A stretch of 64,000 nucleotides of DNA from Xylophilus sp042867185 (GCA_042867185.1 JBHZQV010000001.1:186001-250000), one strand, 5' to 3'. Positions 8,712-19,281 are shown, numbered from the stretch's first letter. The notes: generated from the sequence alone by a model not told the origin. Numbers and translations: made by a program.

Positions 8712-9530
8712 CTAGCGCAACATGCTCGACATCGCCGACAGGCAGTTGAGCATCCGTACCGCGGCCTCGATGGTCGGCGCGTCGAACGCCAGCTCCACCC
8801 CGCCGGTGCGCCGCAGCGTCGGCCATTGGCAGAACAGGTCGGCCAGCGCCGGCGTCTGGGTGCGCAGCCGCACCGCGACCGGCGTGCCGACCGCAGGCCG
8901 GGCCAGCGCCACCCGCTGCGCCAGTCCGGCCACCACGCCGGCGCGGATCGCCGCGCAGGCGGCGGCGGGCGACAGCGAGATGCCGCTGTTCTGCCCGGTC
9001 GCGCGCTTGGTCTGCACGAAGTTCGCCTGCGGAAACTGCGGCCGCGTCTCGGCGATGAAGGCGTCGTCCCCGCTGGCCATCGCCACCGGCACGCCGTAGT
9101 GGGCGGCCAGCGCGCCATAGAGGCCCGCCTCGCCCACTTCCTGCCCGCCCAGCCAGACGCCGGCGAAGGCGAAGCTGTTGATCGTGTGCGCCAGGATGCC
9201 GGGGGCCTGGGCCTTCGCGTGGTAGCCGACCATGCAGACCGCGTCCATGCCGTGCTCCACGCCCGACACCATGCTCAGGTAGCGCGGCTTGCCCTGCACC
9301 GCCTGTGCCCGCGGGTCGAGCAGGTCGGGCAGCAGGTTGCGGAAGCCGCCGTGCGAGTCGTTGACCCACACCTCGGCCGCGCCCGCGTCGAAGGCACCGG
9401 CGATGGCCGCGTTGGCCTCGTCGGTCATCAGGCGGCGGGCGCGTTCGTATTCGGGGTTGCCGGCGCGCACCTGCTCGGGGTGGTAGACGCCGGCCACGCC
9501 TTCGATGTCGGTGGAGATCAGGACTTTCAT
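8712..9530 (-). CDS. dppA: M55 family D-aminopeptidase (DppA-like)
   Basis: 272 aa, the usual M55 length. The zinc ligands of Bacillus subtilis DppA are all present at matching positions: Asp8 and Glu10 (STDIEG), His60 (NDSHGG), His104 (GYHAKA) and Glu134 (GEAG). These self-compartmentalising enzymes release N-terminal D-amino acids, for example D-Ala from D-Ala-containing peptides. The ATG at 9530 overlaps the TGA of the preceding peptidase gene by 4 bp (ATGA), which supports the start and translational coupling. It is the last gene of the minus-strand peptide-import/peptidase unit. Natural substrates here are unknown. Confidence 0.9.
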   Translation of the reverse strand: MKVLISTDIEGVAGVYHPEQVRAGNPEYERARRLMTDEANAAIAGAFDAGAAEVWVNDSHGGFRNLLPDLLDPRAQAVQGKPRYLSMVSGVEHGMDAVCMVGYHAKAQAPGILAHTINSFAFAGVWLGGQEVGEAGLYGALAAHYGVPVAMASGDDAFIAETRPQFPQANFVQTKRATGQNSGISLSPAAACAAIRAGVVAGLAQRVALARPAVGTPVAVRLRTQTPALADLFCQWPTLRRTGGVELAFDAPTIEAAVRMLNCLSAMSSMLR

Positions 9531-10726
9531 GCTGCGTGCGGGCCGCCGTGCGGCGGATTGGGTGACGGGGGAAGAAGCGGCGCGCCCTGCGCCAGCAGGT
9601 CGGCCAGTGCGGGGCGGTGGTGGCCGTCGCGGCCGGTCACGGCGGTGGCGTGCCACAGGGCGTGCACGATCGCCTGCTCGGTGCTGTCGGCCACCGCCTG
9701 GAAGAGCGGGTCGAGCAGCGCGTCGTGCAGCATCGCGAGGGCCGGCATCGGCCGCGCGGGATCGGCCGGCACGGTGTAGGCGGTGGAGAAGGCCAGCGCG
9801 ATGTCGCCGCTGCCGTGGCCGAAGACCGAGCCGGTGCGCGCCAGGCCGGCGCCGGCGCGCTGGGCCAGGCGCCGCAACTGGCGGGCGTCGAGCGGTGCGT
9901 CGGTGGCGACCAGCAGGATGATGGAGCCGCGCTCGGGGGCGTCGTGCCCGGCGGGGGTCTCGTACGCAGGCGGTGCCGCCGGATCGCGCTCGGCACCTGC
10001 GGCGGCGCAGGGGCCGTCGGTGGCATCGCCCAGCGGCGGACGGTCGGCGATCCGTGCTGCCAGCGCGGCGCCGACCGCATGGCCCGCGAACACCAGATTC
10101 GGCAGGCGCCCGTAGTTCGCCAGCACCAACGCGCCCACGGTGTGGCGCATCCCGGCGCCGACCGACGCGATGCGCGACGCGGTCCCGATGCCGCCCTTCA
10201 TCTGGAAGCTCGACATGCCCCGGCCGGCGCCCACCGCGCCCTGTGGGACCTGTGCGCTGCAGGCCGCCAGCGCCTGCCGGTAGTGGGCCTCGGTGACCGC
10301 GATCCGCTGGATGTCGTTGAGGTAGCCGTCGTTGCATTCGAAGACGAGCGGGTTCACCGTCGGCAGCGCCCGGCCGGTCTCGGGGTTCTCTGCGATGCAG
10401 GCGCGCACCTGCGCCGTCGCCACGGGGCCGACGGCGAAGGTGTTGGTCAGCGCGATCGGCGTCTCCAGCGTGCCGAGTTCCTCCACCTGCACCAGGCCCA
10501 CGCTCTTGCCGAAGCCGTTGAGCACCACGGCCGCGGCCGGCACCTTGTCGCGGAAGGCGTCGCCGCCGTGCGGCCGGACCACGGTCACGCCGGTCTGCAC
10601 GTCGCCCTCGGCCAGCGTGCAGTGCCCGACGGTGACGCCCGCCACGTCGGTGATCGTGTTGCGCGGACCGGCGGGCAGGGTGCCGATGGCGGGCGGGCGG
10701 GGCCGCAGCGGTGCCAGGGCCGTCAT
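9527..10726 (-). CDS. P1 family peptidase (DmpA/BapA-type aminopeptidase)
   Basis: 399 aa. The family motif FQMKGGIGTASR is present at about residues 175-186. Autocleavage in this family occurs between Gly and Ser in a GSI..VATDAP motif; here it is ERGSIILLVATDAP with Ser268 as the expected nucleophile. Members (peptidase family S58/P1) are self-processing Ntn hydrolases that remove N-terminal L-, D- or beta-amino acids. The sequence ends in a Pro/Gly/His-rich tail. Both ends overlap neighbours by an ATGA: with gsiD at 10723-10726 and dppA at 9527-9530, so the three genes are tightly coupled. Substrate preference cannot be read from sequence. Confidence 0.9.
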   Translation of the reverse strand: MTALAPLRPRPPAIGTLPAGPRNTITDVAGVTVGHCTLAEGDVQTGVTVVRPHGGDAFRDKVPAAAVVLNGFGKSVGLVQVEELGTLETPIALTNTFAVGPVATAQVRACIAENPETGRALPTVNPLVFECNDGYLNDIQRIAVTEAHYRQALAACSAQVPQGAVGAGRGMSSFQMKGGIGTASRIASVGAGMRHTVGALVLANYGRLPNLVFAGHAVGAALAARIADRPPLGDATDGPCAAAGAERDPAAPPAYETPAGHDAPERGSIILLVATDAPLDARQLRRLAQRAGAGLARTGSVFGHGSGDIALAFSTAYTVPADPARPMPALAMLHDALLDPLFQAVADSTEQAIVHALWHATAVTGRDGHHRPALADLLAQGAPLLPPSPNPPHGGPHAA

Positions 10727-11631
10727 GTGCGGTCGATCTTCGGGTCGAGCGCGTCGCGCAGGCCGTCGCCCAGCAGGTTGAAGGCGAGCACGGTGAAGAA
10801 GATCGCCAGGCTGGGGAACAGCGCCACGTGCGGCGCGTTGACCATGTCGGCCCGCGCCTCGTTGAGCATCGCGCCCCACTCGGGCGTCGGCGGCTGGGCG
10901 CCCATGCCGAGGAACGACAGGCTGGCCGCGGTGATGATCGAGGTGCCCACGCGCATCGTGAAATACACCACGATCGACGAGATGGTGCCCGGCAGGATGT
11001 GGCGGGCGACGATGGTCCAGTCCGAGGCGCCGATGCTGCGCGCCGATTCGATGTAGGTCATCTGCTTCAACACCAGCGTGTTGCCGCGCACCAGCCGCGC
11101 GAAGGCCGGCACGCTGAACACCGCCACCGCCACGACCACGTTGGTCATGCTGCTGCCCAGGATCGCCACCACGCCGAGCGCCAGCAGGATGCCGGGAAAG
11201 GCGAACAGCACGTCCGAGATGCGCATCACGATCCGGTCCCACCAGCCTTCGTAATAACCGGCCAGCAGGCCGAGCACGGTGCCGATCGCGCCGCCCACCA
11301 GCACCGACAGGAAGCCCGCGGCCAGCGAGATGCGCGCGCCCATCAGGATGCGGCTGAAGATGTCGCGGCCCAGCGGATCGACGCCGAACCAGTGCATCGC
11401 CGACGGGCCGTCGTTGAGGCGGTCGTAGTCGAAGTAGTTCTCGGCGTCGAAGGGCACCAGCCAGGGCGCGAGCACCGCGACGGCCACCAGCAGCAGCACG
11501 AAGGCCAGCGCGGCCACGGCCACGTGCTGTTTCTTGAACTTGCGCCAGAACTCGCGCCAGGGCGTACGGACCGCGCCGGCGGTCTCTGCTGGGGGTGCTA
11601 CTGCTGCAGGCGGATGGGTGCTGGATGTCAT
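10723..11631 (-). CDS. gsiD: Peptide/glutathione-type ABC transporter permease (GsiD/DppC-like)
   Basis: 302 aa. The first ~35 residues are cytoplasmic and are followed by about six membrane segments. The N-terminal OppC-type region (WREFWRKFKKQ, then a membrane helix) and the permease loop with EAA-like features (IGASDWTIVARHILPG) are typical. Together with gsiC it forms the inner-membrane channel. A 253-bp spacer carrying two tandem repeat copies separates it from gsiC, unusual for permease genes that are normally adjacent. The stop overlaps the start of the P1 peptidase by 4 bp. The Gsi label follows family resemblance; substrates may be other short peptides. Confidence 0.9.
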   Translation of the reverse strand: MTSSTHPPAAVAPPAETAGAVRTPWREFWRKFKKQHVAVAALAFVLLLVAVAVLAPWLVPFDAENYFDYDRLNDGPSAMHWFGVDPLGRDIFSRILMGARISLAAGFLSVLVGGAIGTVLGLLAGYYEGWWDRIVMRISDVLFAFPGILLALGVVAILGSSMTNVVVAVAVFSVPAFARLVRGNTLVLKQMTYIESARSIGASDWTIVARHILPGTISSIVVYFTMRVGTSIITAASLSFLGMGAQPPTPEWGAMLNEARADMVNAPHVALFPSLAIFFTVLAFNLLGDGLRDALDPKIDRT

Positions 11632-11698
11632 GTGGGCAATCCGGGGCGAGAAAAGTGCGGCGGGGCTCCGGCAAGCGAAGCGAAGCCCGTTGGAGGAA

Positions 11699-11882
11699 CA
11701 CCGCGGAACCGGCTCTGCCGGGCCGCTGGTGTTGCCCCCTGCAGGGGGTGGGCGGAGTACACGAAGTGAACGAAGCCTGGGGGTGTGCCCCAGCCCTCAC
11801 CGCGGAACCGGCTCTGCCGGGCCGCTGGTGTTGCCCCCGGCGAGGGGGTGGGCGAAGACACGCAGTGCGCAGCCTGGGGGTG
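11699..11882 (-). repeat. Tandem pair of an 85-88 bp intergenic repeat between gsiC and gsiD
   Basis: Two head-to-tail copies (about 11699-11785 and 11798-11882) share the segments CCGCGGAACCGGC, CTGCCGGGCCGCTGGTGTTG, a GC hairpin (CCCCCTGCAGGGGG or CCCCCGGCGAGGGGG) and AGCCTGGGGG. A further copy, read in the other direction, lies at 38146-38233. Read along the minus strand, the distal copy begins 2 bp after the gsiC stop codon, exactly as the 38-kb copy begins 2 bp after the secA stop. No ORF or transposase is present. Confidence 0.75.
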
Positions 11883-11884
11883 GT

Positions 11885-12805
11885 TCATCGGTAGCGAATC
11901 GTGGGGTTGATGAGGCCGTACAGGACGTCCACCACCAGGTTGATCAGGATGAATTCCAGCGAGAAGAGCAGCACCAGCGTCTGGATCACCGGGTAGTCGC
12001 GCATGGTCACCGCATCGACCAGCAGGCGGCCCAGGCCGGGCCAGTTGAAGACCATCTCGACGACGATCGAGCCGCCCAGCAGGAAGCCGAACTGCAGGCC
12101 CATCATGGTCACCACCGGGATCAGCGCGTTGCGCAGGCAGTGCTTGAGCACGACCACCCGCTCGTCGAGTCCCTTGGCGCGCGCGGTGCGCACGAAGTCT
12201 TCCTGCACCACCTCGACGAAGGAGGCGCGGGTGAAGCGCGCCATCACCGCCGCCACCGCCGCGCCCAGGGTGAGCGAGGGCAGGATGTAGTGCTGCCAGG
12301 TCGCGGCGCCCACGGTGGGCAGCCAGCCCAGCTGCACCGAGAACAGCTGCATCAGCGTCATGCCCAGTGCGAAGGCCGGAAACGAGATGCCCGAGACCGC
12401 CAGCGTCATGCCCAGCCGGTCGGGCCAGCGGTTGCGGTAGACCGCCGAGACGATGCCGATGCCCATGCCGAAGACCACCGACCACGCCATGCTGGTGATG
12501 GTCAGCAGCAGCGTGGGCATGAAGCGCTCGCCGATCTCGGCGGACACCGGCCGGCGGGTCCGGATCGAGGTGCCGAAGTCCCCCTGCACCATGCGCGAGA
12601 AGAAATGCACGAACTGCTCGGGCAGCGGCCTGTCGAGGCCCAGCTCCTGGCGCACGAGCTGCACCGTGGCCTCGTCGGCGTCCGCGCCCGCCGCGAGGCG
12701 CGCGGGGTCGCCCGGCAGCATGTGGACGAACAGGAACACGAGGACCGCCACGATCAGCAACGTGGGCAGCAGCCCCAGCAGTCGTTTGAGGGAATAGTTC
12801 AGCAT
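11885..12805 (-). CDS. gsiC: Peptide/glutathione-type ABC transporter permease (GsiC/DppB-like)
   Basis: 306 aa. The N-terminus YSLKRLLGLLPTLLIVAVLVF and the motif LPGDPAR at about 31-37 are signatures of the DppB/OppB permease class. About six membrane segments follow, with the cytoplasmic loop AKGLDERVVVLKHCLRNAL that contacts the ATPase. It lies 19 bp after gsiB. The stop at 11885 is followed 2 bp later by the tandem repeat pair that separates it from gsiD. Role: inner-membrane channel for peptides delivered by the periplasmic binding protein. Confidence 0.92.
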   Translation of the reverse strand: MLNYSLKRLLGLLPTLLIVAVLVFLFVHMLPGDPARLAAGADADEATVQLVRQELGLDRPLPEQFVHFFSRMVQGDFGTSIRTRRPVSAEIGERFMPTLLLTITSMAWSVVFGMGIGIVSAVYRNRWPDRLGMTLAVSGISFPAFALGMTLMQLFSVQLGWLPTVGAATWQHYILPSLTLGAAVAAVMARFTRASFVEVVQEDFVRTARAKGLDERVVVLKHCLRNALIPVVTMMGLQFGFLLGGSIVVEMVFNWPGLGRLLVDAVTMRDYPVIQTLVLLFSLEFILINLVVDVLYGLINPTIRYR

Positions 12806-12824
12806 GGGATGCGGCCCGGGGCGA

Positions 12825-14375
12825 TTACTTCAGCGCGATCTCGTCGCTGTTGATGTTGCCGTCGGGCATGACGTAGACACCCGACAGGCGCTTGGCGCGG
12901 GCATAGAGCACGTCTTCGGTCACCAGCGGAATGCGCGGCAGGTCCTTGGCGAGCTGTTCCTGCGCGGTCTTGTAGAGCGCGGCACGTTCCGCGCCGTCGT
13001 TGGTAACGAGGGCTTTGGCGATCGACTCGTCGACCACCGGGTTGCTGTAGAACGCGAAGTTCGCCAGCTTCGGTGCCCAGGACTCGGTCGAGAACAGCGG
13101 ACGCAGCGCCCAGTCGGCCTCGCCGGTGGAGGACGACCAGCCGACGTAGTGCATGCGCAGTTTCGATGTCTTCGGGTCGGGCCAGGAATCGACCAGTTCC
13201 ACCCGCTTGCCGGGCTCCAGCGCTTCCACCGTCACCTTGATGCCGACCTGCTGCAACTGCTGCTGCAGAAACTGGATCACCTTCTGGCTGGTGGTGTTGT
13301 TGTAGTGGCTCCAGAGCACCGACTCGAAGCCGTTGGGGAAGCCGGCTTCCTTGAGCAGTTCCTTGGCCTTCTGCACGTTGTAGGGAATCGGCTGCATCTT
13401 CACCGCGTATTCCACGCCCTGCGGCACGAAGCCCTGGGCCGGGAACGCGTAGCCGTTGAAGGCCACCTTGGCCAGCGCCTCCTTGTTGATCGCGTAGCCG
13501 ATGGCCTCGCGCACCTTCGGGTTGTCGAAGGGCTTCTGCAGGTTGTTGAAGGTCAGGAAGCGCTGGATGATCGATGGCGAGGAAATGACCTCCACCTTGT
13601 CGCTCTTCTTGAGCGTGGCGATCTGCTCGTAGGGCAGGGTGAAGGCGAAATCGGCCTCGCCCGTCTGCAGCATGGCGGCGCGGGTGTTGTTCTCGATCAC
13701 CGGCTTCCAGGTGACCTGGTCGACCTTGGGGTAGCCCTGCTTCCAGTAGCCGGCGTACTTCTTGCCGACGATGGCCTCGGTCTGCTTCCATTCGACGAAC
13801 TCGAACGGGCCGGTGCCCACCGGGTGGAACGCGATGTCCTTGCTGCCCCATTTCGCCAGCGCGGCGGGCGAGATCATCGCGGCCGAGGCGTGCGCCAGGG
13901 TGTTGATGAACGGGCCGAAGGGCTCCTTCAGCGTGATGCGCAGGGTTTGCGGAGCGACCGCCTCGACCTTGGCCACCTGGTTGAACTGGTTGGCGCGCAG
14001 CAGCCGGTTGGCCGGGTCCATCGCCCGGTCGAGGGTAGCCTTGGCGGCGGCGGCGTTGAAATCGGTGCCGTCGTGGAACTTCACGCCCTGGCGCAGCTTG
14101 AAGGTGTAGACCAGGCCGTCCTTCGACATCTCGTAGCTCTCGGCCAGCACGTTCTTGATCTTCAGGTCCTTGTCGAACTGGAACAGGCCTTCGTAGAAGC
14201 TCTTGGTGACGGCCGTGGTGATGGTCGTGTTGGTGTTGTAGGGGTCGAGCGTCTCGGGCTGCTGGTAGATGGCCAGCACCGCGTTGCCGGCCGCCAGCAC
14301 GGAGCCGGACGCGGCCAGGGCCGCGAGGGCCATCAGGCCCTGGGCGATGCGGCGGGAGGAGGGGGTCTTCTGCAT
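12825..14375 (-). CDS. gsiB: Periplasmic peptide/glutathione-binding protein (GsiB/DppA-type SBP)
   Basis: 516 aa with a signal peptide (residues 1-28, basic KTPSSRR then hydrophobic core ending SVLAAG). It belongs to solute-binding family 5: ETLDPYNTNT near the mature N-terminus, LRQGVKFHDGTDFNA, and the late domain motif LNN..KPFDNPKVREAI. The frame continues upstream, but the ATG at 14375 has a GGAG ribosome-binding site about 8 nt before it and gives a proper signal peptide. It captures peptides in the periplasm and hands them to GsiC/GsiD. Substrate could be glutathione, dipeptides or modified peptides; the neighbouring peptidases favour peptides. Confidence 0.92.
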   Translation of the reverse strand: MQKTPSSRRIAQGLMALAALAASGSVLAAGNAVLAIYQQPETLDPYNTNTTITTAVTKSFYEGLFQFDKDLKIKNVLAESYEMSKDGLVYTFKLRQGVKFHDGTDFNAAAAKATLDRAMDPANRLLRANQFNQVAKVEAVAPQTLRITLKEPFGPFINTLAHASAAMISPAALAKWGSKDIAFHPVGTGPFEFVEWKQTEAIVGKKYAGYWKQGYPKVDQVTWKPVIENNTRAAMLQTGEADFAFTLPYEQIATLKKSDKVEVISSPSIIQRFLTFNNLQKPFDNPKVREAIGYAINKEALAKVAFNGYAFPAQGFVPQGVEYAVKMQPIPYNVQKAKELLKEAGFPNGFESVLWSHYNNTTSQKVIQFLQQQLQQVGIKVTVEALEPGKRVELVDSWPDPKTSKLRMHYVGWSSSTGEADWALRPLFSTESWAPKLANFAFYSNPVVDESIAKALVTNDGAERAALYKTAQEQLAKDLPRIPLVTEDVLYARAKRLSGVYVMPDGNINSDEIALK

Positions 14376-14457
14376 GGTGGAACTCCGGTAGGACAGGAAA
14401 CGAAGGAGGTAACGACGGTTGAGAACAGGAAGGGCAGGCGCGTGCAGCGGCAGCCGC

Positions 14458-16353
<1,896 letters not shown>

Positions 16354-16395
16354 GGCGGGTGCGGTAGGAGGCGGAAGGCGTGCGGGAAAAAAAGC

Positions 16396-17382
16396 TCAGC
16401 CGAAGATGGCGGTCTGCGGCTCGGCACCCACGGCGGCATGGCCGCGGTACATGCCTTCGGTGTTGAAGGGCAGGGCGACGTTGCCGTGGCGGTCGACCGC
16501 GATCAGGCCGCCCCGGCCGCCGAGCGGCGGCAGGGCGCGGTGCACCACCGCGTCGGCCGCGTCGGCCAGCGAGGCGCCGCCGTAGGCCATGCGGGCGCAG
16601 ACGTCGTAGGCGGCGGCCACGCGGATGAACATCTCGCCGCTGCCGGTGCAGGACACGGCGGCGGTGCGGTCGTCGGCATAGGTGCCGGCGCCGATCAGGG
16701 GCGAATCGCCGATGCGGCCGACGCGCTTGGCGGTCATGCCGCCGGTGGAGGTGGCGGCGGCCAGGTGGCCGTGCAGGTCGAGCGCCACCGCGCCGACGGT
16801 GCCGAACTTGCGGTCTTCGTCGAGCGGTGCCGCGGGCGCTGCCGACGCCAGCGCGGCGGCGCCGTCGTGGTCCAGCACCGCGCCGGTGTCGGCGGCGAGT
16901 GCGCGGTGCAGCTGGGCGCGGCGCGCGTCGGTCGAGAAGTACGACGGGTCGACCATCTCCAGCCCGGCATCGGCCGCGAACGCCTCGGCACCGGCGCCGG
17001 CCAGCAGCACATGCTCGCCGTGCTGCAGCACCGCGCGGGCGGCGCGCACCGGGCGGCGCACCCGGGCCACGCCGGCGACGGCACCGGCCGCGCGCGTGGC
17101 GCCGTCCATCACCGCGGCATCGAGCTCGTGCGTCTCGGCGCGGGTGAACACCGCGCCGTGGCCGGCGTTGAAGTAGGGGCAGTCCTCCAGCAGCTCGACC
17201 GCATGGGTCACCGCGTCGAGCGCGCTGGCGCCGCCGGCCAGCATCGACTGGGCGGAGACGAGGATGCGGCGCAGCGCGGCGTGGTAGTCGGCCTGCTGCG
17301 TGTCGTCCATCGCGGCGCGGGTGAGGGTGCCGGCGCCGCCGTGGATGGCGATCACGGCGCGGAAACGGGAGGCTGCGGTCAT
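16396..17382 (-). CDS. iaaA: Isoaspartyl peptidase/L-asparaginase (IaaA-type Ntn hydrolase)
   Basis: 328 aa; the E. coli enzyme has 321. IHGGAG (13-18), CPYFNAGHGAVF (about 68-79) and the cleavage site FGTVGAVALD, with Thr195 as the nucleophile freed by autocleavage after Gly194, are intact, and GTGEMF-like SCTGSGEMF completes the site. The family hydrolyses beta-aspartyl (isoaspartyl) dipeptides and, weakly, asparagine. The ATG at 17382 overlaps the TGA of the RpiR regulator (ATGA). In E. coli iaaA also sits directly before gsiABCD, so this order is a conserved arrangement; the extra peptidases downstream are the local addition. Confidence 0.94.
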   Translation of the reverse strand: MTAASRFRAVIAIHGGAGTLTRAAMDDTQQADYHAALRRILVSAQSMLAGGASALDAVTHAVELLEDCPYFNAGHGAVFTRAETHELDAAVMDGATRAAGAVAGVARVRRPVRAARAVLQHGEHVLLAGAGAEAFAADAGLEMVDPSYFSTDARRAQLHRALAADTGAVLDHDGAAALASAAPAAPLDEDRKFGTVGAVALDLHGHLAAATSTGGMTAKRVGRIGDSPLIGAGTYADDRTAAVSCTGSGEMFIRVAAAYDVCARMAYGGASLADAADAVVHRALPPLGGRGGLIAVDRHGNVALPFNTEGMYRGHAAVGAEPQTAIFG

Positions 17383-18344
17383 CGGGTCTTGCGGGAGGTC
17401 GAGGGCGCCGCGGCCGGGGGGCGCGGGCGGTCGGATGCGGCGTCGCCGCCGCGCAGTGCGTCGGTGCCGGCCACGTGGAGCCAGGGCAGCACCGCCTCGG
17501 TCATCTCGGCGGCGGATTGCAGAGGATGCGGCGCGCTGTGCGCCACCGCGCTCGACAGCGCTTCGATCAGCGCCAGCACGCTCGAATCTGAATTGGCGGC
17601 GTACTGGTTTTCGGTGCAGGCGAAGAGGCAGACCTGCGCCAGCGGCGCGAGCGGCGAGCGGGCGTCGTCGGTCAGGGCCAGCACCGGCACGCCGCGGCGC
17701 CGGGCCTCGCGGGCCAGCAGCACCGTGTCGGTGCTGTAGCGCGGATAGGCGATCGCCACCATGAGGTCGTCGGCCGCCATGCGCGGCAGCAGCCTGCCGC
17801 CGTAGGAGGCGCCGCCCACGCCGGCCAGCAACTGCACGTTGTCGCAGTACGGGTCGATGCCGCGCTGCAGCAGCCCGCCCAGCCAGCCGCTGGCGCCGAA
17901 GCCGGCGATGTAGATGCGCCGCGCGCCCAGCAGGGCCTGCACCGCACGTTCGCACGCGGCGGCGTCGAGCGTGTCGCGGGTCTTCTCGATGTTGCGGTGC
18001 GATTCGTCGAGCGCGGCGGCGAACACCTCGGCCACGGTGGAGGGCTGGGCCAGGCGGGTGCGCAGCTTCTCGACCGGTGCCAGCGTGGCCTCGAAACTGC
18101 GGACCAGCTCGGCCCGCAATTGGGCATAGCCTTCGAGCCCGATCGCCCGGGCGAAGCGGTTGGCGGTGGCGACCGACACATCCACCTGGGCCGCCAGCGC
18201 GTCCACCGGCACGGTGGCCACCTGCAGCGGATGCGCCAGCACATGGTCGGCGATCTTCTGGTGCGACCGTGTCAGCGCCGGCCGCGCGCGGGCGATGCGC
18301 TGGGCGATGGTGGGTGGACGGTCCGGTGGGGTGGGCGACTGCAC
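17379..18344 (-). CDS. MurR/RpiR family transcriptional regulator
   Basis: 321 aa. An N-terminal RpiR helix-turn-helix (about residues 12-88; VDALAAQVDVSVATANRFARAIG is the recognition region) is followed by a SIS domain (about 120-255; IYIAGFGASG, then IAYPRYSTDT), which in characterised members binds phosphosugars. The C-terminal ~40 residues are low-complexity and basic. The start is a GTG at 18344 with no obvious ribosome-binding site and no upstream ATG in frame. First gene of the peptide unit, overlapping iaaA by 4 bp, so it probably autoregulates the operon. A near-palindrome 42 bp upstream is the likely operator. The ligand is unknown. Confidence 0.9.
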   Translation of the reverse strand: MQSPTPPDRPPTIAQRIARARPALTRSHQKIADHVLAHPLQVATVPVDALAAQVDVSVATANRFARAIGLEGYAQLRAELVRSFEATLAPVEKLRTRLAQPSTVAEVFAAALDESHRNIEKTRDTLDAAACERAVQALLGARRIYIAGFGASGWLGGLLQRGIDPYCDNVQLLAGVGGASYGGRLLPRMAADDLMVAIAYPRYSTDTVLLAREARRRGVPVLALTDDARSPLAPLAQVCLFACTENQYAANSDSSVLALIEALSSAVAHSAPHPLQSAAEMTEAVLPWLHVAGTDALRGGDAASDRPRPPAAAPSTSRKTR

Positions 18345-18386
18345 GGTGGGGGTAGGAACGATGACAGGGTGGTGAAAAAGCGGGCT

Positions 18387-18402
18387 TGAGAAAATTCTCT
18401 CA
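18387..18402. promoter_or_regulatory. Candidate RpiR operator (TGAGAAAATTCTCTCA) and promoter region
   Basis: The 16-nt near-palindrome TGAGAAAATTCTCTCA lies between the divergent regulator gene and hisI, inside an AT-rich island (18384-18436). A second half-like copy, TTTGAGAAAT, lies at about 18408-18417, next to ATTTTTATATCA, which could hold a -10 element for either direction. RpiR-family proteins bind such inverted repeats near their own genes. Assignment is by position and symmetry only. Confidence 0.45.
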
Positions 18403-18475
18403 CGGCTTTTGAGAAATAGATATTTTTATATCATTTGGTGCACCGGGCACCGAATGGGTGCGGATGCAAATCGCC

Positions 18476-18481
18476 GACAAT
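18476..18481 (+). promoter_or_regulatory. -10 box (GACAAT) next to the hisI start
   Basis: GACAAT ends 6 nt before the hisI ATG at 18488, the same spacing as TACAAT before the mutarotase gene. No Shine-Dalgarno sequence is visible. It would give hisI its own leaderless transcript now that hisF is far away. Prediction only. Confidence 0.35.
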
Positions 18482-18487
18482 CGGCCG

Positions 18488-18877
18488 ATGAACTGGCTCG
18501 ACGAAGTGAAATGGGACGCGCAGGGACTGGTGCCCGTGATCGCGCAGGAACAGGGCAGCAACGATGTCCTGATGTTCGCCTGGATGAACCGCGAGGCGCT
18601 GCAGAAAACGGCCGAGCTGGGCCGCGGCGTCTACTGGAGCCGGTCGCGCAACCGCCTCTGGTTCAAGGGCGAGGAGTCCGGCCACGTGCAGACGGTCCAC
18701 GAGATCCGGATCGACTGCGACAACGACGTGGTGCTGCTCAAGATCACCCAGGAAGGCCATGCGCCCGGCATCGCCTGCCACACCGGCCGCCACAGCTGCT
18801 TCTTCAGCGTGCTCAAGGACGGTGCATGGACGCCGGTCGATCCGGTCTTGAAAGACCCCGAATCCATCTACAAGTGA
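18488..18877 (+). CDS. hisI: Phosphoribosyl-AMP cyclohydrolase
   Basis: 129 aa. The metal-binding region HEIRIDCDNDVVLLK and the zinc ligands ACHTGRHSCF are intact, as is the N-terminal LVPVIAQ. It opens the adenine ring of PR-AMP, step three of histidine synthesis. In-frame ATGs at 18458 and 18464 also exist; the 18488 start (MNWLDEVKW) was chosen because it matches the family N-terminus and follows a GACAAT box. It is a separate protein from HisE, which starts 5 bp later. Its usual partner hisF lies 9.9 kb upstream. Confidence 0.95.
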   Translation: MNWLDEVKWDAQGLVPVIAQEQGSNDVLMFAWMNREALQKTAELGRGVYWSRSRNRLWFKGEESGHVQTVHEIRIDCDNDVVLLKITQEGHAPGIACHTGRHSCFFSVLKDGAWTPVDPVLKDPESIYK

Positions 18878-18882
18878 GCGCC

Positions 18883-19281
18883 ATGGCCGCACCCACCCCT
18901 TCTCCGGTTTCCCAGGACGCGCTGGCGCGCCTGGCCGCCGTGATCGAAAGCCGCAAGACCGCCCACGGCGGCGATCCCGACAAGAGCTACGTCGCCCGGC
19001 TGCTGCACAAGGGCCCCGACGCCTTCCTGAAGAAGATCGGCGAGGAAGCCACCGAGGTGGTCATGGCCGCCAAGGACGCCGACCACGGCGGCGATGCCGG
19101 CAAGATCGTCTACGAGGTGGCCGACCTGTGGTTCCACTCGATGATCGCGCTGGCGCACTACGGCCTGACGCCGGCCCAGGTGATCGCCGAACTGGAGCGC
19201 CGCGAAGGCACCAGCGGCATCGAGGAAAAAGCCCTGCGCAAGGCGCAGGACCGCGACGCGGCCGAGGCGGCGCCCCGCTGA
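18883..19281 (+). CDS. hisE: Phosphoribosyl-ATP pyrophosphatase
   Basis: 132 aa all-alpha NTP pyrophosphohydrolase. The metal-binding EEATEVVMAAKD (about 52-63) and YEVADLWFHSMIAL (about 74-87) motifs are intact; the LHKGPDAFLKKIGEEATE region is typical. It converts PR-ATP to PR-AMP, step two of histidine synthesis, feeding HisI. The gene begins 5 bp after the hisI stop, so they are co-transcribed. An extra ~12 residues (MAAPTPSPVSQD) precede the conserved start of the domain, common in this order. Confidence 0.95.
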   Translation: MAAPTPSPVSQDALARLAAVIESRKTAHGGDPDKSYVARLLHKGPDAFLKKIGEEATEVVMAAKDADHGGDAGKIVYEVADLWFHSMIALAHYGLTPAQVIAELERREGTSGIEEKALRKAQDRDAAEAAPR

